This document shows positions 29,701 through 45,455 of a stretch of 64,000 bases of DNA, piece by piece. The notes under the pieces were generated by a model, which saw only the letters and a list, made by a program, of their open reading frames with translations, made no database searches and had not been told where the DNA came from. Position 1 is the stretch's first letter. Every line of letters starts with the position of its first letter. Source of the DNA: Chlorokybus atmophyticus (lineage: Eukaryota > Streptophyta > Chlorokybophyceae > Chlorokybales > Chlorokybaceae); NCBI GenBank assembly GCA_009103225.1, contig RHPI01003369.1, positions 1,194,281-1,258,280 of the forward strand, read 5' to 3'. Both the position numbers and the translations under genes were made by a program.

Positions 29701-30454
29701 ACCGCACGATAGCATTCTAGCTAATTACCAAATCGCCCAGAATGATGGCGACTGCAACAGGATGGATAATGTATGGTTCACCACTACGCCTCCGTTGGCC
29801 ATGGTGTGCATGATACGCCAACTGCAACAGGACACATCAGTTGCACAAATACGGACAGCAAAGACCTAGACAGGGGGACAACTTACGATGCAAGTCATTA
29901 GCAACCTCCCTAACAGCTCACCTGCAACCCATCATGGACGAGCGATTGCTGTGCTGGTGTCAAATAACTTATGTGTGGTAGGAGCTCCTGTGCAACACAG
30001 AATAACGTGGGTACTAGCTCACACAACTACTCCACAGCAGGTGTTGCACAAGTTGCTATCCACCTGCCAAAGTGCTTCAGGAGTGACATCTGCTTTCGCA
30101 AAACTTTCAACCTTTGTGCCATTGCTGCTACTACCACCACTTGTTTCAGCCCTGGGACTGTGCGCATTACTTGCATCTGCTCGCGATGAGCTCGTAGACC
30201 CAAAAGCGCAGCATCGCAATGCAGCGCGGCGATCTTTGAACTCTCTTCCACAAGACACCTGAAAGCAATACATGAGTACTTCAGCATCAACAAATTGAAA
30301 GTGGCAAAACAACAGCAACAATATGCAACGCACAACACTACCATGCCAGCACTGGACAGCGCATCTTTCCGGCTGACGGCAAGGCTGTTGTGACGCCAAC
30401 GGCATGCTGTGAAGTCCGCTATTGTTGTGCCATTGTCATTCTCCCGGTGCCCGC
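26736..30454 (-). CDS. RSH1: RSH1-type RelA/SpoT homologue (plastid (p)ppGpp enzyme)
   Basis: RelA/SpoT homologue of the plant RSH1 class, acting in plastid stringent control. Exons on the minus strand: 30454-30342 (tentative), 30258-30064, 29987-29922, 29821-29729, 29619-29488, 29402-29301, 29164-29087, 29007-28936, 28859-28752, 28673-28576, 28482-28422, 28356-28291, 28198-28142, 28053-27952 and 27875-26736; 789 aa from the second listed exon onward. The HD hydrolase motifs are intact ([34 protein letters not shown]). The synthetase region keeps [14 protein letters not shown] and [11 protein letters not shown] but has LCKDVYSL instead of the usual Gly-Arg motif. A TGS domain ([19 protein letters not shown]) and a C-terminal ACT domain follow. 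The true start and transit peptide are unresolved. Confidence 0.92.
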
Positions 30455-32189
30455 CTGACAGACAGCCATTATGCAGACAACAACACTCTCTGCATTTTGG
30501 TCCACAGCGCTCTGTCCTGCGTCCTCGAAGGGATGGCAGTTCTGGGCCTGTGCACGCAGTAACATTGTGTATTTGCCGTTGCTTGCGATGGATTTTCCCA
30601 CAGATGATATCGACCACGACTGTAGGTAAGATTGTGAAGCTGGTTACACTGCGACTGCAAAGTCTGCTACACAAGAAAAGTGGAAAACGAGCGCTGCGCG
30701 CAAACTGCAAAGAGGACAAATATGCTTACGCACTACAAATATGATAAATTAGCAGCCTTTACTGCCAGAGTGTCTACATTCCACAGTATATCGAAAGCAC
30801 GACCACAAAGCTGGCCATGGACAAAGTAATGACAACAAGAGATCTGCTACTTGCGTGCCCACCATCCACCAAGCACGAAATACATCATTGCTAACACAAT
30901 GAACGGCGCCAATAACAGCATGCGAACTGCTCAACGCGATAAGTGCTCAACCAAAATGTCCTGCATGCAGCAAGCCGAGAAGGCAGCAGGCGACGTACAA
31001 CAATCGGCTTCAGTTTCAGACAGTAAGCTGACATGCATGCTAACGTTTTTCTTACCGGTTAGCACACTAGCAGCAGCGTGGCTCGCCAAACGGCTCATGC
31101 TCGGTAGAGAGGAGCTAACAGCTGCTAGGGTTCACGCTAGGGTTGCAGCTCCCTGCCGCTGCAATCTTTCACGGACCCAGATAACAGTCGGATTGCAGCC
31201 TACCACCCATGCCCTTTACCAAAACACATCACAACGACAACCGCCAGGCCGGCCGCGCCGCTTCCACCGCCGCCTGGGCAACTCAGTGCAGCAACCAGAA
31301 CAGCTATGCCACCGCCTGGGCGCGATATCCGAGGCATATTTCGATTGTAAACTATATCTCGCCTGGGATGATATTGCCCCGCCGAAAAGACTCAGTAATG
31401 CCAAGTCCGATCTGCTGAACCCGATCCACCCGCAAGGGACAGAGCGTCTACGACGTGGCCAAGCCATGGTCGCTATCCAATAGCGATCGACGGTTGCCCT
31501 CGTTTGAGAGACAGATCGCACACAGCCTGTCCTCCAGTCCTGATCTCAACACGAGATGGTCTTCTGAGTCCATTATTATGTAGGCCTAGGCCTACTCGAA
31601 TAACCCACCTCCCGAGGCAGTGATAAGCATCGAGAATTGAACTTCTGTGTTATTGAAGAATAGAATAGAGAAGGGGCGGGATGGGGACCAATGCACAGGT
31701 TGACCTGGTATGTAACGGTGCACAGCGTGCAATGTTGGCAAGTTCCCACAAATCTTACGACACTCCCGCCAAATTGACAGTCTATCCCTTTTACGACCAG
31801 ACTGGTAGTACGAGTAGACCAGCCATTAGGTCTCGCCGGCACGCTAATCATGCTGACGTCACGGGTCATAACTTATGACCCATGAGGTCTCATGACTCAT
31901 AAGTCGTTACTCGTGACCGATAATCTATTTACCTTTAGGTTTGTTGTAAAGCAGGAGTTAATCATCGGAATTGCCATTCTGCGATGAAGTTTTTGTCCGC
32001 TGCACAGCAGGTGAGACGGATATCACTGTGCAGGCGGAAGAGGCTGCAGCCAGGTTGTTGGCCAGGGCGGCGGCGGCGGCGGCGGCGGTGCTGCCCGCCG
32101 TGCGCTAGCCGGTGGCGGTGGCCAGCCAGGAGGTCAGACCTATTTGGTCAGCACCATTACTCACCATTGTTAAAGCTGAAGCGGATGCG
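30455..32189. promoter_or_regulatory. Divergent region RSH1 / PKG-type kinase
   Basis: It probably contains the first RSH1 exon(s) and both promoters. CTAGGGTT motifs occur at about 31128 and 31138. A perfect 9-bp-arm palindrome lies at 31863-31881. A run of GCG codons or repeats near 32075 precedes the kinase start. Confidence 0.4.
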
Positions 32190-36103
<3,914 letters not shown>

Positions 36104-38178
36104 GATGTGTCTCGATTCATACAGGATGGCAACTAGCATGCCAGTGTTATTGGAAGCGATTCGTTAGGCTTGTTGTAGGGACCGCGATGCAAACCAAGTC
36201 ATTCCGCGCGCAGTGGGTAGCTTAGTAGGTGGTAGTTGTCAAAACATCTCATGCTTCAGCACCAGGCCTGAGGCCTAACTTCCAGTGTGACAAGCTATAA
36301 CATAGTTGATGTTATGCTGAGCACACTAGCTTGACAATGATTGGCAACTGTCTTATTGACATCACTGGCGACTGCAGCGCTGCCGACCGCTTTCTATTGC
36401 ATGCCTGTTGCTGCACTTGCACAGCACATAGGCCACTTATATATTGCATGTTGGGTAGAAAGCCTTGGCATTCGCTGTCATGTTGCCCTGCTTGCCCTGT
36501 TGGTGTGTGTCATCGTATAGAAGTGTGCTCACTCTATGCAGACTGTCTTTGCCTATTGCCAAACTTGGCCGCCGCTAGGACAGCACGTGCGAATGCATGC
36601 TATGCTAGTGGTGCTATTGATAGATTCACCTAAAGCATCTTGAACAACTCGACGGGAGTTTTGTAACTTGTGCACCGGTGAAGTATTCCAAAATGTCAGC
36701 TTATAGCAACATCGGTTAGGTTTTTCAATCATTTGACAGCACGCACATGATTGGGGAGCACCATTCATGAGAGTCTTCTTATCAACCTCGTAAATGATTT
36801 TGTGCCATAATGCGTACATGGTTCTTTGATTGCGCTCAACATGTTGTAATTGGTGTATAATACTTATGTATCATAGAGTCAGTCATCAGTCGAACTTCTC
36901 TGTGTATTATGTGAGTAAAATCCGTGGCTTTGCATCTCAGGGACCAAAAGTTATGATATTTGCTGAAAGTATGCGCGTTGTAATCCTAAATATTGTAATT
37001 TTATAGCTATGTAAGTCGAGAAAGGTCAACATCTTACATACGCATGTATGTAAAGCACACCGGTGTTAAGCGTTATGTGTACAAATCTGCAACTATGTCA
37101 AACAACTGCAAGCGCAACGGCAGGCATTCCTATACAAATTCATGCTTCAATTACATATGAGCGTCAATGACTTGATAACATGATGTTGTATATTAGCTAT
37201 ATTTGATCAACATTTATTTAAGCATCTTGCAATCCATTGCATAGTTACCTGTAACAATAACATTACTATATGTCACTTTATGTATATGTATGTATAAATT
37301 ATTGCAGTTTATATGCATAGATAGAGCTTTTCAGTTGTAATTAAGTGTCGATCTCATCTAATTAACGGATTCAATCCCTTATGTTATGCTGCCATTTGTA
37401 TGCATAACACAACGGCCGTGGTGCAGGTGATGCGCGTGCATGCTTGTCCAATGGGGTTTGGGCTAGTAGTGAAGTTAGGTAGGTAGTAAGTAGGAAGAGC
37501 ACCCAGTGGTGAATGTAAGTGTTGTGTGCTGTTGTGTGTGGTGTGCAATGCATGCCTTACATTGTGATACATGCCACAATCTCTGCATCCTATATATATT
37601 GTACACACTAGTTGCCATGTGAAATCATGGTACATTTCTTCAACAACTATATGTTAAACTCACGATTGGTTTATGTGGTAATATGCATGACCGCCGTAGT
37701 TGTGCATATATGCATATAGCACAAAGAACATGCAAGCAATCACGCCCATAAAAAATTGAACATGTAATCATTATATCTATAATGTTAAAAAACAACAGTT
37801 AGTGTGTTAAGAAAAATTAACTGCTTTTATATATATTACATTTAAATTTGACATGCACATTGACAAGTGTAACATAATTTATTGCTGAGGTTGAGGTTAC
37901 ACATGTGTAACTGTCGGCATATTATTTATTCATAACATGTGTAACCTCAACCTCAGCAATAAATTATGCTATACTTAACCGTGATATATGTATTTTAATG
38001 GGAACCATTATTAACCATTGATAAACTCACATATATGACACATCATTATGTGAAACCTCTGTTTAATACTGCAACTCGGATGCAATAAGTCACCAACACC
38101 TTGCATTATGCACGTTGTATGCTCATTAAGTCATTCTTGTCAGGTTACAATTTGCATTGAGCAATCCCCCCCCCCCCC
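36104..38178. other. AT-rich intergenic region downstream of the kinase
   Basis: It contains the kinase 3' UTR and a long AT-rich stretch with ATATAT runs. A perfect 34-bp inverted repeat lies at 37873-37968. I see no supported gene. Confidence 0.5.
37873..37968. repeat. Perfect 34-bp inverted repeat (foldback/MITE-like)
   Basis: Arm 37873-37906 (starts CATAATTTATTGCTGAGG) is the exact reverse complement of 37935-37968, with a 28-bp spacer. The total of 96 bp suggests a small foldback element or a strong hairpin. No clear target duplication is visible. Confidence 0.85.
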
Positions 38179-38216
38179 NNNNNNNNNNNNNNNNNNNNNN
38201 NNNNNNNNNNNNNNNN
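38179..38216. other. Assembly gap between poly-C runs
   Basis: There are 38 n's flanked on both sides by AATCC followed by long C runs. The true length and content are unknown, and the flank repetition suggests a collapsed homopolymer. Confidence 0.95.
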
Positions 38217-40671
38217 AATCCCCCCCCCCCCCCCTCCCCAAAACCACGGGCGCGCGCATATATGTAAGCTCACATCGATATATTAATATATGCACTCAAT
38301 ACTGTTTGTTGATAACGACTTTTTATACGCATCAACATCAACATGTGTAATGAGGCCAAATATATGTTATGAGTAAATGTTGTAACAACTGAACGCACTT
38401 AGTTTTATTTTGATAAAGATTTACACTTTTATGTGATGAAGAGTACAATCATTATGATAATAACCTCAAAATTTACAAATATAACAATGCCCTCTTATGT
38501 ATATAGGCCTCATCCACCTGGTTACTTGTGAACACCCCCTTGGTTCATGATTGTTGGAGACATAAGTCACAGCTCACAAGGCTCGTACCGGTAGCTTGGG
38601 CCCACATTGGGCTTTGGCATGTGTAATTCATCATGCTGTGTTAGAAGCAATTAACGAGGATCGCTACAGCCAGGTCAAGTCCGCTGCTCAGCTTGCATTA
38701 GCAATGAATGCGTTGTGTGGAGGCCGCTGACAATCCGCTGATCGGGCACGAGCCGCGCACCTGGCTTGGTTGGGCGCGCGCAGCACTTTTTGCTGAGCGG
38801 GCCTATCAAAACCGCCTAGGAAGCCCTCCACGTCACCCCTTGACCTGCGTCGCAGTTTGCTTGTGCGGTTAAGCTTAGCCGTGACCGTTGCTACTTGCCG
38901 GTGCGACACCGGTGTTGTCAGTGACAACTTGTCACCTCTGCTGACGCGCTCCTGTCCGGGTAAACAACAGTTGGAGACATGAAGGCCGGCGGTGGCCAGG
39001 ACAAAAGGCCACATCAATCGGCTAACCATGCCCGCCGAGCAATGCGCGGTTACCATCGCGGTTGTAGCCTTTAACCGCCGACAGCCAGCGTGCCAGCCCG
39101 CTGCTCGGTTAAAGCAATATCGCGTGCCTTATATCCGATCTGTGGGGCAAGGATTTCGCCGTGGCTTGGATTCACGCGCAAAATGAAGTCGAAAGCAAAT
39201 GTTTTTGCTCCAGTCGCTTATCTCACACAAGTTACCTGCACAAACGCAGAACCCGCCTCAATCATGGAACTAAGAATGCAAGGGCCATGTCTCCGCCGCA
39301 AGCGGGCAACTGACGAGAGTTTTGCGGGTTGGACGCATCGGCGGGGCACAAACTTATCGTCACTGTCTGGGGATTCGGAATCAGGGTTCGCGGTCTCGTT
39401 GCTTATTCCTATAAGCATCCGCAGGTGCTACCCTACCAGTTCGGCCGGTGAGCGCGTGGCGGCGTTATCCTGTCGCTTTCCGTATATCCTCCGCGGCGCA
39501 GCGGTGGCGTTGAGCTTAGCGGTGGGCGGCGTGTTGGTTGGTGTCGGTGACGTAGGCGTCGTTGTGGGGAGCTTGGGATCGGGGTCGTTGTCGTGGGTGG
39601 GCATCCCGTTGAAGTCCATTGAAGTCGGAGTTCAGGGGAGTGGTTTGCCCAGCTAAGGGCTTGCTTTGGGGCGGTGCTGGGTTGTTGCGCGTCGCTTCGC
39701 GTTGGCAGCGGCTTGCTCTGCGGGCTAGGGTTTTGCGAGGCGGTTGGCGCCTGTTGTCGCTGATTGCCATCTGGTCTGTGAACCTCAGCTCGGGAGGCTC
39801 TGTGTTTCTAACCTGATCAGGTAGCCAGCTTGTTGTATTACGGTTTATGGTACAGCAACATTCTAGTTGAAACCCATGTGTCCGTCCGTGCTATGGGCTG
39901 GGTGTAGCTGTGGCTTGGTTGGTTGTGACGATGCAAGCTGGTCGCGGAGGAGTGGCTTACCTGGGGGCGTTTGTCAGGATACACGAAGCCTGCCTGTATT
40001 ATCAGGCAGGCAGGCGGGCAGGCGGGCTTGATAACAACAGGTCGCATTCAAGTGTTAGTGCTAGTGTTACAATATCCTTAGGCAGTATTGTTTTGTGCCT
40101 CTCACTTGGGGTATTCGCAATAAGTCCAGGCTTCTTACTGAGGCCATGCTCGCTTATATCATCCAAGTACGTATGATGTCACTGCAGGCATGGATAGGTG
40201 TTAGCGAAGCCTTCAATGACAACCGACTTGGTCACAGAGGGTACGTGTGAGCTGGTTTGAGCAAGCTGCACAGTACTAGCTTGCGCAAATTGTTGTCTCA
40301 AGCCAGTGATGTTTCTTTGACGTTGGCACTCCGCACATCCACAACACAGTACTCATGATCTTAACGATCTTGCAGCTTCTGAGCCACGGCTTAATCACCT
40401 TGAAGCACGGGCTCGCAGTGCTTGCCGACCTTACACCTCCTGCAGCGTGAGTGGCTCTGTGCAGTCTCATCACTTGTGTGCCCATTCAAGCATCACAGTC
40501 TTGGCGCTACTTGTGTCTTAGCTCGAATTTTATGACGACATTGCAATACTTGACACAGCTGTGATCTGTCAGGCTTCCGGCGGCATTCGCCATGGCCCTC
40601 TGCACGCAGTGGAGCTACCATGTGAGCGAACCGAAGATGCACAGTCTCCGGCGACCCGGCCGGCATCGCCC
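38217..40671. other. Intergenic region and upstream part of second PP2C
   Basis: AT-rich to about 38640, then GC-rich. An open frame of up to 188 codons (39090-39656) has no recognisable motif and biased composition. GCTAGGGTTTTG at about 39724 resembles a telo-box. A possible upstream exon of the PP2C gene lies at about 40375-40450, between a CTTGCAG acceptor and a GTGAGT donor, but the frame is ambiguous. Confidence 0.4.
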
Positions 40672-42015
40672 ATGTCGGACGCGGGATCACCAGTGCGCAA
40701 GCCACCCATAGCGCCAGTCAAGCGCATGATGGCGCTGCGTGGCAACTCGCGCTTGAATCATGTGTTTAGGAGTGATACAGAGCTGGTAAGAAAGCTTCCT
40801 TTGTTGCTTTTTCAATTGCTTGGCATTCTGGTTTGTACAGTGTCTCATATTGTTGTATGCCGTTTCAAGGTGCAAGCGTGTAGCACCGAGACAACGCCAC
40901 AAGCAACGCCACAAGCAACGCCGTTGACAAGTCCCAAATCAGAAGGGAGTTTCCCTGTGTTGAGGGCTGGTGTTGCCGAAGACATAGGCAGGAGGAGGTC
41001 CATGGAGGATGCCCATTCCAACGTCCAGGACTTTACAAACTATGTTTTTGCAACTAACGCAGAGCCTCTGCATGCTTACTTTGGCGTGTTCGACGGGCAC
41101 GGAGGCGCATGCGCCGCGCAGTATGCCCGAGACCATCTGCTTATGAACATCCTCGCCGAGTCGCATTTTCCATCCTCTGCTGCACTGCGCGCTGCGTTCC
41201 TCGCCACGGATGCCGGCTTACACTCTCGCTTTGTTGCTGGCCATGAGCGCGAAGACAGCGGGACAACGGCCATCGTGGCCCTGATTCTGGGCAGGACTCT
41301 GGTGCTTGCCAACTTGGGCGACTGCCGTGGAGTTTTGAGCTCAAAAGGCAAGGCCGTTGAGCTCACGGTGGATCAGAAGCCCGAGACTGCGGCGGAGTAC
41401 AAGCGGATATGCGCTGCGGGCGGCAGGGTGGAGTTTGGCCAAGTGAATGGCTTGCTTGGTGTTGCGCGCGCTTTGGGCGATTGGCATGTGAAGGGCAAGG
41501 ATGGCAGCGAAGGCCCCTTGTCCGCAGTACCCGAAGTCTCATACCGCCAGTTGTTGGACGAAGATGAGTTTCTCATCCTTGGCTGTGATGGACTGTGGGA
41601 CGTCTTTTCTAATGAGGTGCGGGCCAGTGCATATGTGTTTTTGCCATTGTCTTGCAGACACACACTGTGTTTGTTCACTGTTGAGAGGATGTTGGATGTT
41701 GAATGACAAGGCATTCACGATCAGGGTGGTTGTGCTTACCATTAGGGTTTCCCTTTGCAGAATGCAGTGGAGTTTGCAACGAGACAGTTGCAGATACACA
41801 ATGACCCCGTGAGGTGCAGCCAGGCGTTGGTGGAAGAGGCTATTCGCAGGGATTCCACAGATAATGTCAGTGTGATCACGATCTGCTTCCAAGCGGACGC
41901 ACCCGCCCGCCGCAGCGAGTCTCCTCGCATGAGCAGCGTGATACGCCGCACCCTTTCAACCGAAGCCTTGTCAAGTTTGCAGAGTTGCCTCAGAGAGCGT
42001 GACCTGTCCTCCTGA
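40672..42015 (+). CDS. PP2C-family protein phosphatase (DBP1-like)
   Basis: Metal-dependent Ser/Thr phosphatase. The supported exons are 40672-40785 (may extend upstream), 40870-41616 and 41761-42015; 371 aa from ATG 40672. The N-terminal 70 residues are Ser/Pro/Thr-rich with TTPQATPQATP repeats. The catalytic domain has RRRSMEDAHS, FDGHGG, EDSGTTAIVALILG, LANLGDCRGVL, CDGLWDVFSNENAV and DSTDNVSVI, so all metal-binding aspartates are present. The closest memory match is the plant clade of DBP1-type PP2Cs, from the GPLSAVPEVSYRQL and CDGLWDV context. The 84-bp intron 1 has no stop in frame. The start codon is uncertain because the frame stays open upstream. It lies about 4.6 kb after the PKG gene on the same strand. 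Confidence 0.9.
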
Positions 42016-42255
42016 CCCAAATGTCAGAAGATAAACCGCGCCACAGCATTAACATCATCATCGCCATCCTCCTGAGTGTGCAGACATTTCCCCCGGGTAA
42101 ACAGTGAAGAAACTCTTTTTATAGCCTGGCACTTTCACCAGGCTGAAAGCAGTTGAGAGGAAAAAGTGGTGACAAACGCCATTTGTAGATTTTGGATGTT
42201 CATAGCCTAGTGTCAGCTTTCCGCAGAGGCGCTCTTTATGCTGGAAAGCTTGCGG

Positions 42256-43173
42256 TCATCTGCACTCCCCTAGCCTAGTGTGCATATTATCATTTATTTC
42301 ATTGTCTGTGGCAATGTTGCCTTGCTTGGATGAGGAATGAGCTTGGCAAGGTGGCTTGATGGTGCATGTGGGGTGAGAGCTGTTCACAACAGAGAGCTTC
42401 CGATGCTGCCTCCCTGGTGCAGCACTTGCATTCTGCATAGCACCATAGTAAGTCAAAAGAGCGGCATAGCGCACCACATGCACTGTTGCATAAGCACGCA
42501 ACACCGTGCTTGGCTCTTTGCATGCCATGTACATAAGCAAGACTGACTGACACACTGACTGAGTAACTGACACCCGCACAACCCAAACACAGCCACTGTG
42601 TTTTTGATAGTGTAGGAGAACCAAGCAGGTAGCGTAAGGCAGCGTAAGGCAACACCAGCATAGGCAAGGGAAAGCAAGGCAACAGCTAGCTGAGCCCTTC
42701 AACAGGACAAACACTACTGGCACATTAAGAAATAGACACAGGCAAAGGTCCAGGAACATGGCCATGCCTAACCAAAACCCGTACACTGACGCTAGTGCGC
42801 TGGCGCACGTACACATGCAAAGTACTAGATACCACACGACGCGCCAGCGAGGACAGCGGCCTCCTCCGCCGTTGCGGGCACCGTCTGCAGCGGCGCCCAG
42901 CCCGGGACCGCTGCCATCGCTGCTGCTCCGCGCTCCAGCAGCGCCAGACCCTGCGCTCGCTGCAGCGCGCACGCCACCCGTTGCCAGTACATGGCTACAA
43001 AGCCGCTCAAACGCCCTGGCGCCAGGCCACGCTGGTACACCGCCTGTTTGGCGCACCTCGCGATGAGCGCGTTGAACGCTCCTCCGAGCGACCCGTGGCT
43101 TCAACAGCTCGGACAGCAAAGCAAGGAGCAGTGCATATGATAGAGCAAGCGGGGCCATTATCAAACATGGCAT
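42256..43173 (-). CDS. Doubtful Cys/Leu-rich open frame
   Basis: An uninterrupted minus-strand frame of about 305 codons from ATG 43173. It would encode several hydrophobic, cysteine-rich segments around a Gly/Ala/Ser-rich linker (about residues 60-110). No family is recognised. The composition follows repeated CA/AGGCA words in the DNA, and no introns or promoter signs support it, unlike other genes here. It may be fortuitous. Confidence 0.2.
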   Translation of the reverse strand: MPCLIMAPLALSYALLLALLSELLKPRVARRSVQRAHREVRQTGGVPAWPGARAFERLCSHVLATGGVRAAASAGSGAAGARSSSDGSGPGLGAAADGARNGGGGRCPRWRVVWYLVLCMCTCASALASVYGFWLGMAMFLDLCLCLFLNVPVVFVLLKGSASCCLAFPCLCWCCLTLPYATCLVLLHYQKHSGCVWVVRVSVTQSVCQSVLLMYMACKEPSTVLRAYATVHVVRYAALLTYYGAMQNASAAPGRQHRKLSVVNSSHPTCTIKPPCQAHSSSKQGNIATDNEINDNMHTRLGECR

Positions 43174-43617
43174 GACACCACACAGCAAGACTAAATATCA
43201 ACAGCCCCAAACCAAACATATGCAGATACAGTGGCATGACGCCTAACAAAGCAGTAACAGCCACAGCAATCAACGCAACAACAAGCCCAACTGTGCAGTG
43301 GCAGGGCTTGGCAGTGTTAGCGTCAGGCAAAAAGTAGCGTTAGTGTTAGGCACTGCAAGCAACAATCACAACAAGCGCAATGCGCTGGGCCTCACAGTAG
43401 CCGAACATGCAAGAGAGCAGCAACAAGGCGGCTCCTGAACTGGCACAGCAGCGCCATCGTATGTACTCCACGCTTGCTACGTAGGTGGTTACACCTTGAT
43501 CTTGCTTGCCATGTCCCTGCCAGCCTGCCTGTCTGCTTCTAACCTGCGTGCTCGAGTCGTAGTGTTAGGTGTATTGTTAGTCCAAGCGGTGGTCTAGCCC
43601 CCCAAAGCTCTGTTTTA

Positions 43618-43675
43618 ATACAATTGCTCTTAAAGCAATGGTATTAATACCATTGCTCTTAAAGCAATGGTATTA
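43618..43675. repeat. Two tandem 29-bp palindromes
   Basis: AATACCATTGCTCTTAAAGC-type units occur twice head to tail (43618-43646 and 43647-43675). Each unit is an inverted repeat of about 12-bp arms around CTTAA; the first unit has one arm mismatch. The pair can fold as two hairpins or one cruciform. Confidence 0.8.
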
Positions 43676-45371
43676 ATGTGTGGATTGCTTGCACACCGTT
43701 TGCACTTTACTACTGTACATACCTCGCATCAGCGTGGCTTCACAGCAAGCGCAAGCTCAAGCTCTTTAACGGGCCTGATGTGTAAACACGCAAGTGCACA
43801 AACACTAGTAAACAAACCAGCAAATATTAAATTGGACTGGGGCCAAGAGAACCTGTACGCAGACCGCTTAGACACTAAGTACAGCCTCAAGCGAGACGTG
43901 GGAGTAGACAGCAGCTGAACCATATGTGGCATGGCTGCATAAATGCTATGTTCTCTTGCCCTACACAACGAGTTGTTCTATCATGGCCTAATGGTTAAGA
44001 CGCCAGTGTTAGAACAGCATGGCAGGAGTTGACAATTTAATGAGCGCATGGAGAAGGCAAAAGCAGAGGTTCGACCGGGCGCCAGCCAAAAGCAGCATGC
44101 GCGACAAAGACAATGATAATGGTGTTGACGACGACAACAATGATAACCACAAAGACTTGTGCCTCTGTGTTACTGTCCGCCCACCGCCTATACCTGTGAT
44201 CATGCAGCGCGGGGGGCACATTGTGCCCGCACATATAGAGTCAATTCTTGCATAATATCTTGCATGATTACCATTGTCATGCGATGTGCAATGCGCTCTC
44301 TTTATCTAACTCTACTTATAATGGACTTGACATGATCTGCCAACTGTTGTTCGTGACGTTTAGCTAGCGCCAGTGGTTTTGTGTTGCGGCAGTGGCTGGT
44401 GGCTGCGGGGGTAGCTGAGAGGCGTTGGGGTCCAGCACTTGACACACGCAGACAACACTCCCCCGCATTACTCACACCTCTCATCCTTGCCAACTGGGCT
44501 CACGCCTCTTTTCGCCTGCAGGTTGTCCCCCTGCTGCTGTTGGTGCACTGAACACTTCCACTCGTCCGGATGGATCCATTATTGCACCATGCGGCACTTG
44601 CATTGCACATAGCCTGGCGGATGGGTAGAGTGTATAAGCTATTCCCCTTTATCACATCTTATTCGTGGTGTACCATGTGCTTTAGGCGATTGCTTCATGT
44701 ATTAAGCGCTGTGAGTGGTTAATCAGCTAGCCAATAATGCATCTCTCTCATACTATATACCTTTCACCTTTATGCATCGTCGCTACCGTGCCCTTGTGTA
44801 GCCTGTGCAATGGCTTACCACCTAAGGGTAGACTGTTCGATGGGCAGACAATGGCTGTAGCCTGATGTAGTTTCAATTGGGGTGTGCATGACTCATCAAC
44901 AGCATCACTACGTCACTATGAATTAGCGCTACGTGACTCTGGACCATGAGCGCGTGATGGCCCGGCAACACATTATGTATTATTGCACATATGTATGCAA
45001 TGTTTAACTACCGTAGTGATCCGCACTTTTCATGCTATGTAATGTAAAAAATGCCATTGACGTATTTTGTAGTCAAGATTTATGGTCAGCCAATGAACTG
45101 TATTATACATGATGGACGCATTGTAGCCGAAGGGGGTGTGCGCTTGTTGCGCAAAATACACGGATCTAAATAAGTCTTAAAGTTTCATTTAACAAGTACG
45201 GTTTTATCCATTACGGTACATAAAGGTTGCAAGGCATATGTTTGCACACAATTATGGTCGGCACATAGCATATGCTGCTCCCAACGCATCAGCAATAAGT
45301 AAGCTGCACCGCTCTGTATAATATGCTAGGCTTGTGCGCACTTTAAACCACAGATTACAATTATTAATACT

Positions 45372-45455
45372 GTCACGTGACGACCCGATAATAACGCCAC
45401 AATGGCCACAAAACACACTTCATGCTTTTGTGGCCTAATGGTTCATTGCAATTAA
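45372..45455 (+). repeat. Fragment of a second LTR family
   Basis: TGTCACGTGACGACCCGATA begins a sequence also found at 46420 (TGTCACCGGACGACCCGATT), sharing AACGCCACAA, AAAACACACT and GCTTTTGTGGCCTA blocks. It is cut off at 45455 by the gypsy relic. Confidence 0.6.

Larger units (their letters stand above)
42016..45371. other. Intergenic region, 3.4 kb
   Basis: No firmly supported gene. It includes a GC-rich stretch at 42840-43130 with a 310-codon minus-strand open frame (42256-43188), palindromic tandem repeats at 43618-43675, and AT-rich sequence from 44600 on. Confidence 0.4.

Noticed and set aside
39090-39656. 188-codon plus-strand open frame
   Set aside because: No motif, a mixed composition, and overlapping open frames on the other strand of similar length. 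It probably reflects GC-rich promoter DNA.
43981-44020. tRNA-like words (TGGCCTAATGGTTAAGACGCC)
   Set aside because: It resembles a D-arm region but no B-box (GGTTCGA-type) or acceptor stem follows. Similar words occur in the second LTR family.
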